Origin: Hyphomicrobiales bacterium | GTDB taxonomy: Bacteria > Pseudomonadota > Alphaproteobacteria > Rhizobiales > Rhizobiaceae | Reading direction: 5' to 3' | Length of the DNA: 64,000 nucleotides | Assembly (NCBI GenBank): GCA_900469955.1 | Contig: UBYX01000011.1 | Location: 1-64,000, forward strand | Shown here: one piece after another, positions 30,435-39,306 of the stretch | Layout: each line of letters begins with the position of its first letter | Position numbering within the stretch: the stretch's first letter is position 1 | Translations under genes and position numbers: made by a program | The notes under the pieces: generated by a model | What the model was told of the DNA's origin: nothing | The model's input: the letters and a program-made list of their open reading frames with translations, nothing else | The model's database searches: none

Positions 30435-31718
30435 ATGTTCTATCAGCTTTATGAGATGAACCATGCCGCCATGGCGCCTTTCCGTGCCGCCGCGGATGCC
30501 ATGCGTTTTTTCTACGCCAATCCCCTCAATCCCTTCTCGCAGACCACGATGGCGCGCACCGCTGCCGCCAGCCTGGAGGTCTTCGAGCGGGTGACCCGTC
30601 GTTATGGCAAGCCTGTTTTCGGGCACTCGGAAACCACGATCGAAGGAAAACCGGTTGCGGTGACTGAGGAGATCGTTTGGGCAAAGCCCTTTTGCAATCT
30701 TCTGCATTTCAAACGTCATGTACCGCCCGGCAGGGGTCAGGACCAGAAGATCCTGGTGGTAGCCCCGATGTCCGGCCACTATGCGACGCTCCTGCGGGGC
30801 ACGGTCGAAGCGCTTCTCCCGCACGCCGACGTCTACATTACCGACTGGATCGACGCCCGCATGGTGCCTTTGGCCGAGGGCAAGTTCGATCTCGACGACT
30901 ACATCGACTACCTCATCGAGATGCTCCATGTGATCGGGCCCGGTACGCATGTGATCGGGGTGTGTCAGCCCTCCGTGCCGGTCCTCGCGGCAGTGGCCGT
31001 CATGGAATCCCAGCAGGATTCCATGGTCCCCGCTTCGATGACGCTGATGGGCGGGCCGATCGACACGCGCATCAACCCGACCGCGGTCAACGATCTTGCC
31101 CAGCAGAAGCCGCTCGAATGGTTCCGCGAAAACGTCATCATGAACGTGCCATGGCCGCAGCCGGGCTTCATGCGCCGCGTCTATCCGGGCTTCCTGCAGC
31201 TTTCCGGCTTCATGTCGATGAACCTTGACCGGCACCTTATCGCCCACAAGGAATTTTATGAACACCTCGTCAAGAACGACGGTGAGTCGGCCGAAAAGCA
31301 TCGCGATTTCTACGACGAATATCTGGCAGTGATGGACCTTACCGAGGAGTTCTATCTTCAGACGGTCGATACTGTTTTCATCAAGCACTCCCTGCCGAAG
31401 GGCGAGATGATGCATCGCCATATGCCCGTCGATACCTCCGCCATCCGCAATGTGGCCCTACTGACGATCGAGGGAGAAAACGACGACATCTCCGGTCTTG
31501 GCCAGACGCAGGCGGCGCAGACCATCTGCCCCAACATTCCGGACGACATGCGCCTGCACTACATGCAGCCGGATGTCGGTCACTACGGCGTGTTCAATGG
31601 GTCACGCTTCCGCCGCGAGATCGCCCCCCGGATCGTGGCGTTCACTCAAAAACATGCCCGGACGCCATCCAGGACGACGCCGTTCAAGCGGGTCATAAAG
31701 GGCGGCAAGGCCGGCTGA
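30435..31718 (+). CDS. phaZ: Intracellular polyhydroxybutyrate depolymerase
   Basis: This 427-aa protein of the PhaZ family degrades stored polyhydroxybutyrate to 3-hydroxybutyrate. The N-terminal MFYQLYEMNHAAMAPFRAAADAMRFF is the typical start of the rhizobial PhaZ; upstream residues back to 30273 are not conserved-looking and were excluded. The nucleophile is Cys in GVCQPS (a GxCxP box), with Asp in GENDDISGLGQTQAA and His in DVGHYGVFNGSRF completing the triad. The gene stands alone. A 11-bp hairpin lies 55 bases downstream. Confidence 0.92.
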   Translation: MFYQLYEMNHAAMAPFRAAADAMRFFYANPLNPFSQTTMARTAAASLEVFERVTRRYGKPVFGHSETTIEGKPVAVTEEIVWAKPFCNLLHFKRHVPPGRGQDQKILVVAPMSGHYATLLRGTVEALLPHADVYITDWIDARMVPLAEGKFDLDDYIDYLIEMLHVIGPGTHVIGVCQPSVPVLAAVAVMESQQDSMVPASMTLMGGPIDTRINPTAVNDLAQQKPLEWFRENVIMNVPWPQPGFMRRVYPGFLQLSGFMSMNLDRHLIAHKEFYEHLVKNDGESAEKHRDFYDEYLAVMDLTEEFYLQTVDTVFIKHSLPKGEMMHRHMPVDTSAIRNVALLTIEGENDDISGLGQTQAAQTICPNIPDDMRLHYMQPDVGHYGVFNGSRFRREIAPRIVAFTQKHARTPSRTTPFKRVIKGGKAG

Positions 31719-31772
31719 CGATGCCGCCGTTCCGATTTCCGGCATATATTTCAGCATCTTCTTGAATTTAAT

Positions 31773-31796
31773 GATTCCCCTTCTTGAAGGGGGATC
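31773..31796 (+). terminator. Hairpin downstream of phaZ
   Basis: An 11-bp stem with one G-U pair (31773-31783 with 31786-31796, loop TT) begins 55 bases after phaZ. No T run follows. It could be a weak terminator or lie in the leader of the next gene. Confidence 0.4.
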
Positions 31797-31866
31797 GTGT
31801 GCTCACCAAATCGGATTCAGTCGGGCTGGCATGCGGCCACCCGCTGAAAACCTTAGGGTGTGACCT

Positions 31867-32289
31867 ATGAACCAGTCAGCATTGATTCGTCCGGAATGGA
31901 CGCCGGCCACCATCGCTCTCATGGTGCTCGGTTTTGTGGTCTTCTGGCCGTTGGGCCTCGCCATGCTTGCCTACATCCTCTTCGGAGACAGGCTTCGCGG
32001 CTTCAAGCGCGATGCAAACGATCGCGCCGATCGCATGTTCGCCGGCTGCCGCAGGGCGAAGTCTCGTTACAACACGCATTTCTCGACCGGCAATGTCGCG
32101 TTCGACGATTGGCGCAAGGCTGAGCTCGACCGCCTCGAAGAAGAGCGCCGAAAGCTGGACGAGATGCGCGAGGAATTCGATTCCTATGTCCGCGAGCTTC
32201 GCCGCGCCAAGGATCAGGAAGAGTTCGATCGTTTCATGCGCGAGCGCAAGAACCGTCCTTCCGGAGAAAACTCGGTTGTCGATCTCTGA
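31867..32289 (+). CDS. DUF2852 membrane protein
   Basis: The 140-aa protein has one or two hydrophobic segments at residues 14-41 (IALMVLGFVVFWPLGLAMLAYILFGDRL), then a long charged, helical region (70-135) likely to be a coiled coil (ELDRLEEERRKLDEMREEFDSYVRELRRAKDQEEFDRFM). It fits DUF2852, common in rhizobia and of unknown role. GTGTGACCT upstream gives no strong ribosome site. It is followed by a parS site and a terminator. Confidence 0.8.
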   Translation: MNQSALIRPEWTPATIALMVLGFVVFWPLGLAMLAYILFGDRLRGFKRDANDRADRMFAGCRRAKSRYNTHFSTGNVAFDDWRKAELDRLEEERRKLDEMREEFDSYVRELRRAKDQEEFDRFMRERKNRPSGENSVVDL

Positions 32290-32297
32290 TCCCGCGT

Positions 32298-32313
32298 GGA
32301 TTCACGTGAAACA
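32298..32313. other. parS site between a DUF2852 gene and a peptidase gene
   Basis: GGATTCACGTGAAACA matches parS at 14 of 16 positions and is identical to the site at 28539-28554. It lies between the stop codon and the terminator of the DUF2852 gene, about 14.3 kb from the candidate oriC. Confidence 0.78.
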
Positions 32314-32319
32314 GAATGG

Positions 32320-32347
32320 AGCCGGCGTCAAAAACGCCGGCTTTTTT
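32320..32347 (+). terminator. Rho-independent terminator of the DUF2852 gene
   Basis: An 8-bp stem (32321-32328 with 32334-32341, extended by an A-T pair) is followed by T(6) on the plus strand. It lies 31 bases after the stop codon. Confidence 0.88.
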
Positions 32348-32375
32348 ACGCAAGGGAATCGGTTACAAAGAAAGA

Positions 32376-33137
32376 ATGTTCGCGCTTCTGAAAAAGCCTT
32401 CCCGCACAAAATCGAGACCGCTCGAAACGGTGAAGCGCACCCTGGATGTCGGCGATCGGGCAATGCCGCTGACGATCAGGGAAAACCGCCGGGCTACCCG
32501 CATTACGCTCCGGATCGAGCCTGGCGGACGGGCGCTCAATCTCACGGTGCCGCTGGGGCTTCGCAGACGGGAGATCGAGGATTTTCTTGATCGCCATCAG
32601 GGGTGGCTGCTGACGCGGCTTGCGAAATTTTCCACCGAAAATCCCGTTCGTCCGGATGGCTATCTTCCCGTCCGTGGCGTCCCGCATCGCATCGAACACA
32701 CCGGCTCGCTGCGGGGAATAACCGAGGCGCTGGTTTCGGATGGCCAGCCGATATTGAAGGTGAGCGGGCTTGAGGATCACATGGGTCGCCGGCTTTCGGT
32801 GTTTCTCAAGAAGGAGGCGCGCAAGGACCTGGAAGTTCTTGTTGCTCGCCATGCCGCCGCGATCCGCAAGCCGGTTCAGTCGATTACCATGAAGGATACC
32901 CGTAGCCGCTGGGGCTCCTGCTCCTGGGACGGTAATCTGAGTTTTTCCTGGCGCATCGTCATGGCCCCACCGTTGGTCATCGACTATCTCGCAGCCCATG
33001 AAGTGGCGCATCTGAAGGAAATGAACCACGGCCCGAAATTCTGGGCACTCTGCAAGGAGCTCTGCCCGCGCATGGAGGAGGCGCGAAAATGGCTGAAGCA
33101 GCATGGGTCTCAGCTCCACGCGATCGATTTTGATTGA
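32376..33137 (+). CDS. YgjP/SprT-like zinc metallopeptidase (M48-related, DUF45)
   Basis: The 253-aa protein ends in a zinc metallopeptidase core. The HExxH motif is HEVAH in YLAAHEVAHLKEMNHGPKFWAL, with the third ligand His downstream (NHGPKF). TRSRWGSCSWDGNLSFSWRIVMAP is the typical DUF45/YgjP segment before it. The start was placed at 32376, after the terminator, rather than at an open-frame codon at 32316 that lies before it. The substrate is unknown. Confidence 0.85.
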   Translation: MFALLKKPSRTKSRPLETVKRTLDVGDRAMPLTIRENRRATRITLRIEPGGRALNLTVPLGLRRREIEDFLDRHQGWLLTRLAKFSTENPVRPDGYLPVRGVPHRIEHTGSLRGITEALVSDGQPILKVSGLEDHMGRRLSVFLKKEARKDLEVLVARHAAAIRKPVQSITMKDTRSRWGSCSWDGNLSFSWRIVMAPPLVIDYLAAHEVAHLKEMNHGPKFWALCKELCPRMEEARKWLKQHGSQLHAIDFD

Positions 33138-33778
33138 CCACTTGGCGACTCATCTTCTCTCTGTCTGAGGGGGAGAGGGGCAAGATACGACTCTCGGCGC
33201 CGGCTATATCAATAGCTTGACAAAAATCTCATCCCCGTCCCGGCCATTCATGCCAGCATCACTCCGTCCCGCTTCGGCTACACCGGTCTGCATAGCCGGC
33301 GAGGCGGGACCGGTGATCTGGCGAGCCGCCCTTATGCAAGCGGATCGGCAGGGGCTGCGCAGAAAATGGTTCCCCTCTCGCCGGAAACGGCGGGGCGTGC
33401 GTGTGTCGCACACAAACCGGGCATGGCAACATGAACGGAGGCAGAGGAACCGGAGTTGCGCGGAAAAACACACCGAACGGGACACGCCGTGTGTCACCAT
33501 TAAAATTTCAATTCGAGGCACCCGACGTGTCCCGGCCGCTTAAACGATAACCGAGATCACCAAGGGCTCACCATGCCTTCGTCCTTCGGGCGAGCAAAGC
33601 GAGACTCGAGGATCGCCAAGGGCGTATGTGTATCGTTTTGCACTTAGGCGACGGAGCGAGATCACAGTTTGTCATACGGAAGTTCTGTCCATAGCCCTGC
33701 GCCAGTTTTTGCCAAGTTCGCTGCAAATAGGAGGATTTGCCTCGACTCCGGCAAGATTTCGTGTCACTCCCGCGCGTC
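33138..33778. other. Gene-poor gap with a degraded intergenic repeat
   Basis: The largest gap (641 bases) has no gene I can support. Overlapping open frames of 105-108 aa occur on both strands (33204-33521 minus, 33217-33543 plus), look compositionally biased and resemble no family. Positions 33568-33622 contain a stretch whose complement resembles the TTCGAGGCTCGCTTCGCTCGC type of rhizobial intergenic repeat. Short inverted ends AAACGATA (33542-33549) and TATCGTTT (33631-33638) flank it. The trpF promoter should lie in the last 150 bases. Confidence 0.5.
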
Positions 33779-34435
33779 ATGAAACCTGATATCAAGATCT
33801 GCGGGTTGAAGACCCCCGAGGCAGTCGATCGCGCCGTGGCGCGGGGCGCCACGCATATCGGCTTCATTTTTTTCCCCAAGAGTCCCCGTAACATCGCTCC
33901 CGACGTGGCCGGCGAGTTGGCCGATCGGGTCCGCGACCGAGTCAAGATCGTCGCCGTCACGGTGAACGCCGACGACGAGGAACTGGACGACATCGTTTCC
34001 TTGCTTCGTCCGGATATCCTGCAGCTGCACGGCAACGAAAGCCCGGAACGCATACTGCACGTCAAGGCACTCTACGGTCTGCCGGTCATGAAGGTTTTTT
34101 CCGTCCGAGAGGCCGGCGATCTCGACAGGATCGATGCTTATATCGGCGTCGCCGACCGTTTCTTGTTCGACGCCAAGGCCCCGCCAGAATCTGAACTTCC
34201 GGGCGGTAACGGCGTTTCCTTCGACTGGAGCGTGATGGCGTCGCTTGACGAAAGCGTCGATTACATGCTTTCCGGAGGATTGAACAAGGATAATGTCGCT
34301 CTTGCGCTCGCCTCGACGCGGGCAACGGGTATCGATACCTCGTCCGGTGTGGAAAGCGCACCGGGCATCAAGGACCTTGGAATGATCGATGCGTTTTTCG
34401 ATGCCGTCGCAGAAGCGGGGCGCAAAGGCGCGTGA
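33779..34435 (+). CDS. trpF: Phosphoribosylanthranilate isomerase
   Basis: TrpF (218 aa) isomerises N-(5'-phosphoribosyl)anthranilate in tryptophan synthesis. It starts with the family [37 protein letters not shown] (catalytic Cys in ICGL) and ends with the phosphate-binding [22 protein letters not shown]. The ATG at 33779 was chosen by homology of the N terminus, although it lacks a good ribosome site; AGGAGG at 33729-33734 sits just two bases before an in-frame TTG at 33737. It heads trpF-trpB-trpA-accD-folC. Confidence 0.93.
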   Translation: MKPDIKICGLKTPEAVDRAVARGATHIGFIFFPKSPRNIAPDVAGELADRVRDRVKIVAVTVNADDEELDDIVSLLRPDILQLHGNESPERILHVKALYGLPVMKVFSVREAGDLDRIDAYIGVADRFLFDAKAPPESELPGGNGVSFDWSVMASLDESVDYMLSGGLNKDNVALALASTRATGIDTSSGVESAPGIKDLGMIDAFFDAVAEAGRKGA

Positions 34436-34446
34436 GGGAGTTAAGA

Positions 34447-35667
34447 GTGAACCAGACGCCACAACCCAATTCGTTTCGTTCCGGCCCCGACGAGGACGGC
34501 CGTTTCGGCATTTTCGGCGGGCGCTTTGTCGCCGAAACGCTGATGCCGCTGATCCTGGACCTGCAAGGCGAATGGGAAAAGGCGAAGACCGATGCTGCCT
34601 TCCAGAAGGAATTGGCGGAGCTTGGCGCCCATTATATCGGCCGCCCGAGCCCGCTTTATTTCGCTGAGCGCCTTACGGCCCATCTCGGCGGTGCGAAGAT
34701 CTATTTCAAGCGCGAAGAGCTTAACCACACCGGCTCCCACAAGATCAACAATTGTATCGGCCAGATTCTGCTCGCCAAGCGCATGGGCAAGACGAGGATC
34801 ATCGCGGAAACCGGCGCCGGCCAACATGGTGTGGCTTCCGCAACCGTCGCGGCCCGGTTCGGCTTCCCCTGCGTCGTCTACATGGGCGCCACGGACGTGG
34901 AGCGCCAGGCGCCGAACGTCTTCCGCATGAAGCTTCTGGGCGCCGAGGTCCGTCCGGTGACGGCCGGCAACGGCACGCTGAAGGACGCCATGAACGAGGC
35001 GTTGCGCGATTGGGTCACCAATGTCGACGACACCTACTACCTGATCGGTACTGCCGCCGGCCCGCATCCCTATCCGGAAATGGTTCGCGACTTCCAGGCG
35101 GTTATCGGCACCGAAGCCCGGGAGCAGATCCTGGAAGCTGAAGGCAGGCTGCCGGATGTCGTCATAGCCGCCGTCGGCGGCGGGTCCAATGCGATCGGCA
35201 TCTTCCATCCCTTCCTGGACGACCAGGACGTGAAGATCGTCGGCGTCGAAGCAGGCGGTCGCGGCCTTCAGGGCGAAGAACATTGCGCCTCCATCACCGC
35301 CGGCTCGCCGGGCGTTCTCCATGGCAACCGCACCTATCTTCTGCAGGACCATGACGGGCAGATCCTCGAAGGCCACTCGATTTCGGCGGGCCTCGATTAT
35401 CCGGGCATCGGGCCCGAGCATAGCTGGCTGCATTCCATCGGCCGCGTGGAATATGTGCCGATCATGGACCAGGAAGCTTTGGACGCATTCCAGGTTCTCA
35501 CCCGGCTTGAGGGCATCATCCCGGCACTCGAACCGAGCCACGCGCTCGCCGAGGTCATCAAGCGCGCCCCGAAGATGGGCAAGGACGAGATCATCCTGAT
35601 GAACCTCTCCGGTCGCGGCGACAAGGACATCTTCACCGTCGGCAAGATTCTCGGAATGGAACTCTGA
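34447..35667 (+). CDS. trpB: Tryptophan synthase beta chain
   Basis: TrpB (406 aa) condenses indole and serine using PLP. The PLP lysine is in [13 protein letters not shown] near residue 95. [10 protein letters not shown] and [13 protein letters not shown] (phosphate-binding) are canonical. The GTG at 34447 has GGAG at a good distance; an earlier in-frame GTG at 34432 overlaps the trpF stop but has no better support. The stop is one base from the trpA start. Confidence 0.96.
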   Translation: MNQTPQPNSFRSGPDEDGRFGIFGGRFVAETLMPLILDLQGEWEKAKTDAAFQKELAELGAHYIGRPSPLYFAERLTAHLGGAKIYFKREELNHTGSHKINNCIGQILLAKRMGKTRIIAETGAGQHGVASATVAARFGFPCVVYMGATDVERQAPNVFRMKLLGAEVRPVTAGNGTLKDAMNEALRDWVTNVDDTYYLIGTAAGPHPYPEMVRDFQAVIGTEAREQILEAEGRLPDVVIAAVGGGSNAIGIFHPFLDDQDVKIVGVEAGGRGLQGEEHCASITAGSPGVLHGNRTYLLQDHDGQILEGHSISAGLDYPGIGPEHSWLHSIGRVEYVPIMDQEALDAFQVLTRLEGIIPALEPSHALAEVIKRAPKMGKDEIILMNLSGRGDKDIFTVGKILGMEL

Positions 35668-35668
35668 C

Positions 35669-36508
35669 ATGACAGCTCGTATGGACAACCGTTTCGCGGC
35701 TCTGAAGGCTGAGGGCCGTCCTGCTCTGATCACCTATTTCATGGGTGGTGACCCGGATTTCGAAACCTCGCTGAATATCATGAAGGCTTTGCCGGCGGCG
35801 GGCGCCGATGTGATCGAACTCGGCATGCCTTTTTCGGATCCGATGGCCGATGGCCCGGCGATCCAGATGGCTGGCCAGCGGGCGCTCAAAGGCGGCCAGA
35901 CGCTTTCAAAGACGCTGGAACTGGCGCGAAAATTCCGCGAAGGCGACAACGAGACGCCGATCGTCATGATGGGCTACTATAACCCGATCTATGTCTACGG
36001 CGTCGAAAAGTTTCTCGATGACACCATCTCTGCTGGGATCGATGGCCTGATCGTAGTCGATCTGCCGCCGGAAATGGATGATGAACTGTGCATCCCGGCT
36101 CTCGCCAAGGGTATCAACTTCATCCGGCTTGCAACCCCCACCACCGATGACAAGCGTCTGCCGGCGGTCCTCAAGAACACCTCCGGTTTTGTCTATTACG
36201 TTTCGATGAACGGCATCACCGGTTCGACCCTGCCGGACCCGTCGCTGGTCTCAGGCGCCGTCAAACGCATAAAGGGCCACACCAAGCTGCCGGTCTGCGT
36301 CGGCTTCGGTGTAAAGACGGCTGATCATGCCAAGGCGATTGGCGCGGCGGCCGACGGCGTTGTAGTCGGCTCGGCAATCGTCGCGCAGATCGCCGGCAGT
36401 CTGACCAAGGACGGGGCTGCTAGTCCCGATACGGTTGCAGCCGTCTCGACCCTGGTTCGCGGTTTGGCGACGGGCGTGCGCGCCGCTCGCCTTGTTGCCG
36501 CCGAATAG
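35669..36508 (+). CDS. trpA: Tryptophan synthase alpha chain
   Basis: TrpA (279 aa) cleaves indole-3-glycerol phosphate and channels indole to TrpB. The catalytic Glu is in [20 protein letters not shown] and the Asp in [33 protein letters not shown] is the phosphate-binding region. Family length is normal. It follows trpB directly and precedes accD by 41 bases. Confidence 0.96.
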   Translation: MTARMDNRFAALKAEGRPALITYFMGGDPDFETSLNIMKALPAAGADVIELGMPFSDPMADGPAIQMAGQRALKGGQTLSKTLELARKFREGDNETPIVMMGYYNPIYVYGVEKFLDDTISAGIDGLIVVDLPPEMDDELCIPALAKGINFIRLATPTTDDKRLPAVLKNTSGFVYYVSMNGITGSTLPDPSLVSGAVKRIKGHTKLPVCVGFGVKTADHAKAIGAAADGVVVGSAIVAQIAGSLTKDGAASPDTVAAVSTLVRGLATGVRAARLVAAE

Positions 36509-36549
36509 TTTTCCCACATTAGGCAAGATTCCAACGGGAGTACGTCCAA

Positions 36550-37446
36550 GTGAACTGGATCACCAATTATGTCCGGCCGCGGATCAATTCCATGCTTGGC
36601 CGTCCGAACCGGGACGTGCCGGAAAATCTCTGGATCAAGTGCCCGGAAACCGGCGAAATGGTCTTCCACAAGGATCTGGAAGAGAACAAATGGGTCATTC
36701 CCGCCTCCGGCTATCACATGAAGATGCCGGCCAAGGCGCGGTTGAAGGATCTGTTCGATGGCGGACATATCGAATCGCTGCAGCAGCCGAAGGTTGCTCA
36801 GGACCCGTTGAAGTTCCGTGATTCGAAGCGTTACGCCGATCGTCTCAAGGACAGCCGCGTAAAGACCGAGCAGGAGGATACCATCCTTGCCGGTATCGGC
36901 CAGGTGCAGGGTCTGAAGCTTGTCGCCGTTGTGCACGAGTTCAATTTCATCGGCGGTTCGCTCGGTATGGCGGCCGGCGAGGCGATCGTCAGGGCCTGCG
37001 AACGGGCAGTTTCGGAAAAGTGTCCGCTGGTCATCTTCCCGGCGTCCGGCGGAGCCCGCATGCAGGAGGGCATCCTGTCGCTGATGCAGCTTCCGCGCAC
37101 CACCGTCGCGGTCAACATGCTGAAGGAAGCGGGCCTGCCCTATGTCGTCGTGTTGACCAATCCGACCACCGGCGGCGTCACCGCTTCCTATGCGATGTTG
37201 GGCGACGTCCACATTGCCGAGCCGGGCGCGGAGATCGGTTTTGCCGGCAAGCGGGTGATCGAGCAGACGCTGCGCGAAAAACTTCCGGAAGGTTTTCAAA
37301 CCTCTGAATATCTGCTCGAGCATGGCATGGTCGATATGGTCGTAAAGCGTCACGACATTCCGTCGACGCTCGCGAAGATTCTGAAGATGCTGACAAAGCA
37401 GCCGGTCCAGCAGGCGGTTGCAGTCCCTGTCGCGGTCAGCGCCTGA
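36550..37446 (+). CDS. accD: Acetyl-CoA carboxylase carboxyltransferase subunit beta
   Basis: AccD (298 aa) forms, with AccA, the carboxyltransferase that makes malonyl-CoA for fatty acid synthesis. The crotonase-fold core is clear ([68 protein letters not shown]). The N-terminal zinc ribbon is present in outline, but only one of its four cysteines remains (WIKCPETG; the second pair reads IPAS). The start is GTG with GGGAG 11 bases upstream. It lies within the trp unit, as in other rhizobia. Confidence 0.95.
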   Translation: MNWITNYVRPRINSMLGRPNRDVPENLWIKCPETGEMVFHKDLEENKWVIPASGYHMKMPAKARLKDLFDGGHIESLQQPKVAQDPLKFRDSKRYADRLKDSRVKTEQEDTILAGIGQVQGLKLVAVVHEFNFIGGSLGMAAGEAIVRACERAVSEKCPLVIFPASGGARMQEGILSLMQLPRTTVAVNMLKEAGLPYVVVLTNPTTGGVTASYAMLGDVHIAEPGAEIGFAGKRVIEQTLREKLPEGFQTSEYLLEHGMVDMVVKRHDIPSTLAKILKMLTKQPVQQAVAVPVAVSA

Positions 37447-37478
37447 CCGGATGACGGGGCGAGAGCCGGAGTGGCGGG

Positions 37479-38831
37479 ATGAGCGCGATGAACGAACCCG
37501 TTGTCAGCGCGGCTGAGCAGGAAATAGACAGGCTGATGGCCCTTCATCCGAAGGGTTTCGACCTTTCGCTTGACCGGATCACGCGGCTTCTGGAAGTTCT
37601 CGGCAATCCGCACAGGAAGTTGCCGCCGGTCATCCATGTGGCCGGCACCAACGGCAAGGGATCGGCCACGGCCTTTTGTCGTGCTTTGCTGGAGGCGGGG
37701 GGATATGCCACGCATGTTCACACCTCTCCGCATCTCGTAAATTGGCACGAGCGTTACCGGATCGGCGTCAAGGGCGGACGGGGTCGTCTCGTCGATGACG
37801 CCGTGCTCGCAGATGCGCTGCGTCGCATCGCGGCTGCCAATGATGGCCAGACGATTACCGTATTTGAGATTCTGACGGCGGCTACCTTTCTGCTGTTCTC
37901 GGAACAGCCAGCCGATGCCGTCGTCCTGGAAGTCGGCCTTGGCGGCCGCTTCGACGCGACCAATGTCATTTCCGATCCCGCCGTTTCCGTCATCATGCCG
38001 ATCTCGCTGGATCATCAGGCCTATCTCGGCGACCGCGTGGAACTGATCGCAGCGGAAAAGGCCGGGATCATGAAGCGGGGGCGCCCGGTCGTCATAGGAC
38101 ACCAGGAATTCGACGCGGCCCATGACGCGTTGATTTCCACAGCCGAGCGGCTGGGCTGTCCGGTGGCGGTCTACGGCCAGGATTATTCCGCCCACGAGGA
38201 ATTTGGCCGTCTGATCTATCAGGACGAATTTGGTCTAGCGGATCTCCCGCTGCCGAAACTGCCCGGACGGCACCAGTATGCCAATGCCGCGGCCGCGATC
38301 CGGGCCGTCAAGGCCGCAGGCTTCACGGTTACCGAAGCCATGATGGAAAAGGCAATGGCGACGGTCGAGTGGCCGGCGCGGCTTCAGCGGATCACGGAAG
38401 GCAAGCTTCTGGCCTGTGCGCCGGAAGGTGCGGAAATTTGGCTGGACGGTGGACACAATCCGGGCGCCGGAGAGGTGATTGCCGAAGCCATGGCTGCCTT
38501 TGAGGAGCGCCAGTCTCGGCCGCTTTATATCATTGCCGGCATGATCAACACGAAGGATCCAATCGGCTATTTCCGGGCATTTGCAGACATTGCCGAACAT
38601 GTCTTCACTGTCCGCATCAGAGGCAGCGAATCTGCTCTCGATCCGGTGGTTCTGGCGCATGCCGCCTTCGACGCAGGGCTGGTCGCCGAACCGGCTGGCT
38701 CGACGGAGGAAGCTTTGCGGGAAATTACGGAAAGGCAGCTGCCGGACAGTCCACCGCCCCGTATTCTGATCGGCGGATCGCTTTATTTCGCCGGCAATGT
38801 GCTTGCCGACAATGGCACGCCGCCAAAATAA
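37479..38831 (+). CDS. folC: Bifunctional folylpolyglutamate synthase/dihydrofolate synthase
   Basis: FolC (450 aa) adds glutamate to dihydropteroate and to folates. The Mur-ligase P-loop is HVAGTNGKGSATAFCRALL near residue 50, with HTSPHLVNWHERYRI and the C-terminal ligase domain containing WLDGGHNPGAGEVIAEAM. It is last in the trpFBA-accD-folC series and ends at hairpins shared with trxA. Confidence 0.94.
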   Translation: MSAMNEPVVSAAEQEIDRLMALHPKGFDLSLDRITRLLEVLGNPHRKLPPVIHVAGTNGKGSATAFCRALLEAGGYATHVHTSPHLVNWHERYRIGVKGGRGRLVDDAVLADALRRIAAANDGQTITVFEILTAATFLLFSEQPADAVVLEVGLGGRFDATNVISDPAVSVIMPISLDHQAYLGDRVELIAAEKAGIMKRGRPVVIGHQEFDAAHDALISTAERLGCPVAVYGQDYSAHEEFGRLIYQDEFGLADLPLPKLPGRHQYANAAAAIRAVKAAGFTVTEAMMEKAMATVEWPARLQRITEGKLLACAPEGAEIWLDGGHNPGAGEVIAEAMAAFEERQSRPLYIIAGMINTKDPIGYFRAFADIAEHVFTVRIRGSESALDPVVLAHAAFDAGLVAEPAGSTEEALREITERQLPDSPPPRILIGGSLYFAGNVLADNGTPPK

Positions 38832-38847
38832 GCAACCTCAAGGTTGC
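38832..38847 (+). terminator. Small hairpin after folC
   Basis: A 7-bp stem (38832-38838 with 38841-38847, loop CA) begins at the folC stop codon. A few A residues follow rather than T. It may back up the stronger hairpin immediately downstream. Confidence 0.4.
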
Positions 38848-38857
38848 AAAACAGCAA

Positions 38858-38892
38858 AAAGCCCGGCTGCAGGGGACAACCGGGCTTTCTCG
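38858..38892. terminator. Terminator between folC and trxA
   Basis: A 9-bp stem (38858-38866 with 38880-38888, loop of 13) lies between the convergent genes. A-rich sequence to the left gives a U tract for trxA transcripts; the U tract for folC is short. It probably serves mainly trxA. Confidence 0.75.
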
Positions 38893-38913
38893 AGGTCATG
38901 CTACACAAAAAGC

Positions 38914-39234
38914 TTAAGCGGCGCTGGAAATCCAGGCTGAAAGGGCAGTCTTCGGAGCTGCGCCAACCTTGATGTCAGCCACTTCGCCGTCCTTGAACAT
39001 CGCGAGCGTCGGGATCGAGCGTACGCCGAACTGGGCTGCCAGTTCCGGGTTCTCGTCGATGTTCAGCTTGGCGACCTTCACCTTGCCTGCCAGCTCGGTG
39101 GCAATTTCTTCGAGGCTCGGAGCGATCATTTTGCAGGGGCCGCACCATTCAGCCCAGAAGTCCACGACCACCGGCTCGGCCGAGTTCAGGACTTCGGACT
39201 GGAAATTGCTGTTATCGACTTTCACGGTAGCCAT
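38914..39234 (-). CDS. trxA: Thioredoxin
   Basis: TrxA (106 aa) is the cytosolic dithiol reductant. The active site WCGPC is in [18 protein letters not shown] near residue 30, and the cis-Pro lies in [15 protein letters not shown]. The ATG at 39234 with AGGAG upstream was preferred to an in-frame start five codons earlier. It lies downstream of addA in the same direction with about 70 bases between, so it may have its own promoter. Confidence 0.95.
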   Translation of the reverse strand: MATVKVDNSNFQSEVLNSAEPVVVDFWAEWCGPCKMIAPSLEEIATELAGKVKVAKLNIDENPELAAQFGVRSIPTLAMFKDGEVADIKVGAAPKTALSAWISSAA

Positions 39235-39306
39235 AGGGCTCTCCTTCACGATTCTCTGTTGGTGTAAATGTGAGACGGGCGCTCAAAGTTTTCAATGGCC
39301 GTGATC

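Noticed and set aside
33204-33543. Overlapping 105-aa (minus) and 108-aa (plus) open frames in the gap before trpF
   Set aside because: Both rely on common codons in G+C-rich DNA, resemble nothing I know, and the plus one begins with TTG without a ribosome site.
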